Part shown: piece by piece, positions 61,201 to 64,000 of the stretch
How positions within the stretch are numbered: the first letter of the stretch is position 1
How the letters are laid out: the number at the start of each line of letters is the position of its first letter
NCBI GenBank assembly: GCA_012295225.1
Contig: WMKK01000022.1
Location: forward strand, 558,001-622,000
DNA length: 64,000 bases
Source: Ostreococcus mediterraneus
Taxonomy: Eukaryota > Chlorophyta > Mamiellophyceae > Mamiellales > Bathycoccaceae
Direction: 5' to 3'
Made by a program: the position numbers and the translations under genes
The notes under the pieces: model-generated
Told to the model about the DNA's origin: nothing
The model's database searches: none
The model's input: the letters and a program-made list of their open reading frames with translations, nothing else

Positions 61201-62202
61201 CGCCGACGGCGTCGCGTTGGCTACGTCTACATCCACGCGTGGCTCACCTCGCGCCGCGCCGTCCCGCGCGTCGTCCACCCGCGCGGCGCCATCGTCAACC
61301 GCGTCCCCGTGATCTCGTCCCGCGCGTTCGTCGGCGCCAGAGGCGCCCGCGCCGTCCGCGCGGACGCCGGGAACGTCGACGCCATCATCCACGCCGCTCG
61401 CCGCTCGCCGCTCGCCGCTCGCAGGTCGCCCGCCGCGCCCGCCGCGCCCGCGCATCGACGCACCGCGGCCACCGCCGCCGCGCTCGCGATCTTCCTTCGC
61501 GCTCGACGCCTTTCGCACGCCGCTCAACCGCGTTACGAGCGACGTCGTCGCCCGTGGCGGTTCGCGTCGTGCGCCCCCAGGCGCGCTTCGAGGGCCTTCG
61601 CCGACCGATCCTTGGTCGCCTCGCGGCGCGGCCTCGCGCGCGCCCTGGTGCGGCGCGTCGGTGGGACCCGGCGCGTCGGCCGTCTTCGCGCGCGCGGCGC
61701 GCGCGCGCGTTTGCGTCATCGCAGCGCGCGCGCGCGGCTTCTTTTTTTTTTGTGTGTGTGTGTGGTGCAGTCGCGAGCTGGCCCACGGGCGCGCCTCAAT
61801 CCACCGCCATCGACCGCCGCCGCGGGGCCCTCGGGCCCTCCCGGCGCGCGAGGGGCCGCGCGCGCGTCGATCGCGAAGAAAAACCGCGCGGGGCGCGCCG
61901 TCGACGCCCGCGGTCGCCGACGCCGCGCCCGCGCGGCGCCGCGCGCGCGTCGCGCGCCGCGCCGAGCTCAATCCGCATCGCGCGAGGATTGAGCTCGCGC
62001 GCTCGACCGCGCGGGGGGCTCCGCGCCTGGTCGCGACTCCCCGATCGCGCCGACCCGCGCGCGGGTCGAATTTCGCGCGCGGACCGCGCGGCGCGTTCGA
62101 ATTATCACCCCGCCCGAAACGGGGCCCGGCCCGGCGCGCGCGCGCCCCGGGGGGACGCCGCGCCTGGTCGCGATCGGTCGATGGGGGAGGGTTCAGCGCC
62201 AA
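58261..62202 (-). CDS. Crypton-like tyrosine recombinase
   Basis: The frame is 1313 residues, but the first 380 are low-complexity R/A/G/P in extremely GC-rich DNA, so a later start (Met162, Met250 or Met384) is likely. Residues about 455-530 look like the SAM-like core-binding domain (NENTLRTYKTYLHKFCAWAF). The catalytic domain has FLARPGEVLSMKLADI (Arg700), a conserved APYVLLTTHKHKAS strand with Lys, a HTMHRRATTGN box (His894/His897-Arg898), DDLAGWLDNKVSKQHYL (Trp922, Tyr932 nucleophile). This gives the R..K..H-R..W..Y order of tyrosine recombinases, with the Crypton-style spacing at the end. A helical C-terminal extension follows (TYDELIRIGKGCTPGAFKND, RYGMRDFVCVLRRVAEDV). It is the first gene of the element and should perform excision and integration. 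Confidence 0.75.
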   Translation of the reverse strand: MALNPPPSTDRDQARRPPGARARRAGPRFGRGDNSNAPRGPRAKFDPRAGRRDRGVATRRGAPRAVERASSILARCGLSSARRATRARRRAGAASATAGVDGAPRAVFLRDRRARGPSRAGRARGPRGGGRWRWIEARPWASSRLHHTHTQKKKKPRARAAMTQTRARAARAKTADAPGPTDAPHQGAREAAPRGDQGSVGEGPRSAPGGARREPPRATTSLVTRLSGVRKASSAKEDRERGGGGRGASMRGRGGRGGRPASGERRAASGVDDGVDVPGVRADGAGASGADERAGRDHGDAVDDGAARVDDARDGAARGEPRVDVDVANATPSASGAGAPSATDGGAAIGVAPAPALTLPGSAPKKSRRVKARPKLPVASVTAMKNVRRKGTTVGLAAVQAKRRARLGVTDEAVEVGKACRRKGRREAGCSYGGLGRLPVPSDAEHAAAGLAWPYTADAVLEITRRHFMKKGAGANENTLRTYKTYLHKFCAWAFRDWTADSAGLRHPYHLSAARLERFVEACFSPTSRPDAQELEGDAERSGYTDVHFGVSGLKNCMSACTVMWKSLREHDAHMKEEWRKESEGDDAERAAAARMKLDDDEDGWAFISRLDKNVVEVSKLGIWAQKKSESVATNRSLAAGGRPRGGFGNTAEILRPITTDENVVFTEWVRDSWATNASGFLTVQTVAAVTRVCEHFLARPGEVLSMKLADISVVDASTVSNGVIRAPYVLLTTHKHKASMATSKSATRTALRHCDVASCGIGALLEAIWANFALAGYPEIDLGARDDSHSRATHYPDEVDATALLRVGSRKMVRWHGRHIFPRDRVAAAGETNFLSAATHADAKDDMVSFDVRMIQSVLNKIREETYTEARVRALEEREEDATAAPRSSVDAHTMHRRATTGNRMLLRGASVRCVDDLAGWLDNKVSKQHYLHVPECQGLISAAGCNAAARAYYLEYERDTLEVSNHLRALLFPWVSQLQAAAKRFNISGWPEGLADAKIEGFLDFLEYGRRVLWQDWAISRALAERDSHATEDAGDAEWLLWNIPLFQEAGPDWEALCDEARRRVQDPACRIPKYVDDGSRESEERFVAYAQASHDLAKTTHAHVRQMGDDVRDLRAEFESRMKAVEEFMAAVPAACQAAASAPAVSVEPAPASADSGVTYDELIRIGKGCTPGAFKNDVVDACNSWEKLQCLAEGVTDKKCREYMNGKRYGMRDFVCVLRRVAEDVEAKSDDNTTARRDAALRKLQAAARARHANGLFDMLNKFNAGLQAVRATEGTADTDTVAVIKYKAQFVVELAQMVQQPLPLESQT

Positions 62203-62260
62203 ACCCTAGCCGCTCGAATCGCGGTCGACCGAACCCCCCGGTTCGCGCGGCCCGCGCCTC

Positions 62261-62406
62261 AACCCTAGTTACCCCTCGTCGCGTACCTTAAAATGACCAG
62301 TCATGTCGTTCCGTATTTACGTAATTTATTAGAGTATCAATGTATTTATAAAAATCATGCCCCACATAAAAGTCGTTTTTCTATGGCCGTATGCACGTGT
62401 GGGGGG
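62261..62406. repeat. MITE-1 right part beside the Crypton-like element
   Basis: AACCCTAGTTACCCCTCGTC to the GGCCGTATGCACGTGTGGGG block. It is the continuation of 55138-55190. Confidence 0.8.
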
Positions 62407-62708
62407 CTGTGTTGGCGGTATGCATATGCACAAATGGTATGCATATGCATATGCACGTGCATATGCAGGATGCACGCCCCCCACACGTGCATACGGCCAT
62501 AGAAAAACGACTTTTATGTGGGGCGTGATTTTTAGAAATACAATAATACTCTAATAAATTACGTAAATACGGGACGAAATGACTGGTCATTTTAAGGTAC
62601 GCGACGAGGGGTAACTAGGGCTCAGAAATAAGGGTTGACCCGGCGCAGGGCGCCAGGCGCATGTTTACACGATCGGTGCGCAAAACACTCGTATTTAACA
62701 CCATATGC
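62407..62708. repeat. MITE-1 copy cut by a copia LTR
   Basis: It starts CTGTGTTGGCGGTATGCATA and continues through the AACCCT site (as TAGGGCTCAG on this strand) and a short extra GCGCAGGGCGCCAG to ACACCATATGC, where the LTR begins. Confidence 0.8.
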
Positions 62709-62893
62709 TGTTAGGATTATTGCGGGCTAAATATGATTGCATAGCCTTCCCGAGTCTTGAATAAGTGATGAGTTATGACTCATGACGTGTAGACTCTAGT
62801 TAGAGTCAACAGGCTCGCCATTTTTAATCATCATCAGATCTTTACGCATAGAACGCGCTAAGCTGCGACCACCAATTGGACCTTAAGCTTACA
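62709..62893 (+). repeat. 5' LTR of copia element B
   Basis: TGTTAGGATTATTGCGGGC to CTTAAGCTTACA. Confidence 0.88.
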
Positions 62894-64000
62894 TCGATCG
62901 ATTGTTGCTAAACAACTCTCTTCGTTGTACCCGCGCGGGTGGTAGGTGGTTCGTGTTAGCACATTTCGTTCGAGTTTCGCGCGAGATCTATTTTTGGGAG
63001 ACGAAACGACGAGCGCTGCGACCGAGATCATGTTTCTTGCGAATGACATCGCTGCGATCGCTAAATTGGGCGAGATCACTCCCGTAAACACTGTGGAGTT
63101 TATTGATTTATTCAGCGAAGCATTGATCTACCGACTTAAGTCGTCGGCAGGCCAGGGTAAGCGAAAACAAGACGCATCCAAAGCCGCACTCGCGGCCGCG
63201 GACCTTCTCGAATTTGTTATCGATTCAAGATTTAGATCTGAGTCGATAGGGTTAAATGAGATTAAAGCGGCAGTTCAATCCGTCGATCCTCAAGTCAGGC
63301 GGAATATTAATTTAACAGGGTTATGTTCATCTATATATGAGGTCAATGATCAAGCTCCGATCGCGATAATAGCAGGACCTCCGGCAGTTGGATTACCCGG
63401 GAACGTACCTGCGCAGCCTCCCATCGATAGGGTGCTTGCTACCCTCGGAAATATCCATCCCGGATGTGCCTTAGTACGATTGGAGGACGCCGACCGTGAG
63501 CTGGCGGAGTCAATATTCGAACTCAGTTCAGAAAAAGGGTTTCCTGAGAAACAAAAGTTCATCATCCACAACGCAAGAAGCTCCAAGTGGTCTGGAGTGG
63601 AGTTGTTGGACAGACTGTTTCAGGACGTAGACCCATTTGTTACTTTGTCTACTCTATTGGAGAACAAGTTTCATAATGTCGCATACAAGGGTCCAGGCGA
63701 GATGGTCACATTCTTTTCAGAAAAGAGAAAATGTTTTGAACGCCTACCCAAGGCGACTATGATACGATTGAACCAAGGCAAAGAATTGGAAGTTGCGGTG
63801 GATGAGAATATGGCCGTTGCTGGAGTGCAAGTGCCAGGAAGAAAGGTCTCACGGTACATCGGACTTACACAATCTCTTGTAGCCAATATCATGGCTTCAG
63901 AGAACTCTCGTCTACAAGTACGCCAACGTTGCCAAGATATAATGTCTCGTGGCGCAGCTTCTGCATCCGCTTTCGACTTCGGGTTAGTGTCTCAGCAACT
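62709..64000 (+). mobile_element. Ty1/copia element B, 5' LTR and gag-like start, continues beyond window
   Basis: The 185-bp LTR (62709-62893) differs from the LTRs of element A at two positions by eye, so both belong to one young family. A frame open from ATG at 63030 to the window end (323 codons: MFLANDIAAIAKLGEITPVN start) is in gag position and has helical, gag-like composition. What is visible looks whole; the rest is outside. It is inserted in a MITE-1. Confidence 0.8.

Larger units (their letters stand above)
55191..62266 (-). mobile_element. Crypton-like element with RuvC and DNA methyltransferase cargo (7076 bp)
   Basis: The unit interrupts a MITE-1 precisely between two copies of AACCCT (55185-55190 and 62261-62266); uninterrupted MITE-1 copies (12634, 40258, 62407) have the flanks joined. 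There are no terminal inverted repeats. Three minus-strand genes follow in transcription order: tyrosine recombinase (62202-58261), C5 methyltransferase-like (57831-56536) and RuvC-like with SAP (56401-55430). The right end is extremely GC-rich. No inverted repeats, a short direct repeat and a tyrosine recombinase are the traits of Cryptons, which integrate by recombination of a circular form at a short matching site. All three frames are open, so the element looks whole. Confidence 0.75.

Noticed and set aside
59941-61992. 683-codon plus-strand frame opposite the recombinase gene
   Set aside because: It is antisense to the recombinase motifs, arginine- and low-complexity-rich throughout, and explained by the extreme GC content.

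Overview
The window looks like nuclear DNA of a small green alga of the Mamiellophyceae (Ostreococcus, Bathycoccus or Micromonas type). The grounds are the CpG-rich base use, plant-type AAACCCT/TTTAGGG runs inside repeats, compact intronless surface-glycan genes, a 61-nt GT..AG intron in one transposase gene, and plant-like hAT, MULE, PIF/Harbinger, pogo and Ty1/copia elements. The density of transposons mixed with secretory-pathway carbohydrate genes is what is known of the 'outlier' chromosomes of this group. The organism assignment is inference; no ribosomal or other marker gene is present.

Host-type genes are few: a 5'-incomplete coiled-coil protein (2-1141); a broken FG-GAP/integrin-type beta-propeller gene (1180-1907); a type II membrane protein with two methyltransferase-like halves (2040-4172); a DNA cytosine methyltransferase-like gene (4860-6347); two divergent SGNH-hydrolase genes (7178-8530 and 8718-9767); a GT-A glycosyltransferase (24138-25304); a frameshifted glycosyltransferase-like gene (29832-30774); and a frameshifted paralogue of the first SGNH gene (41841-43240). 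The encoded proteins look like Golgi or cell-surface glycan-modifying enzymes, many with an N-terminal signal anchor.

The rest is nested mobile DNA. MULE-I has copies at 14495-16611 and 45273-51650, each with 39-bp terminal inverted repeats (TIRs) and an 8-bp target duplication (TSD). The second copy is split by a pogo element (47321-50956, TA TSD) and a Harbinger-type MITE (50976-51591, TAA TSD). Others are MULE-II (10177-12475), a deleted hAT (about 17727-19190), a PIF/Harbinger with two genes (31187-33925), three TA-duplicating families (T1, T2, T3), long fold-back elements (FB1, FB2, FB3) and Ty1/copia fossils. A short repeat called MITE-1 here (ends CTGTGTTGGCGG) is scattered through the window and is repeatedly the landing pad for other elements.

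The most unusual locus is 55191-62266. This 7.1-kb unit carries, all on the minus strand, a Crypton-like tyrosine recombinase, a DNA cytosine-5 methyltransferase-like protein and a RuvC-like resolvase with a C-terminal SAP motif. It lies exactly between two copies of AACCCT inside a MITE-1 repeat, as expected for a recombinase-integrated element. I know of no described Crypton with that cargo, but could not search.
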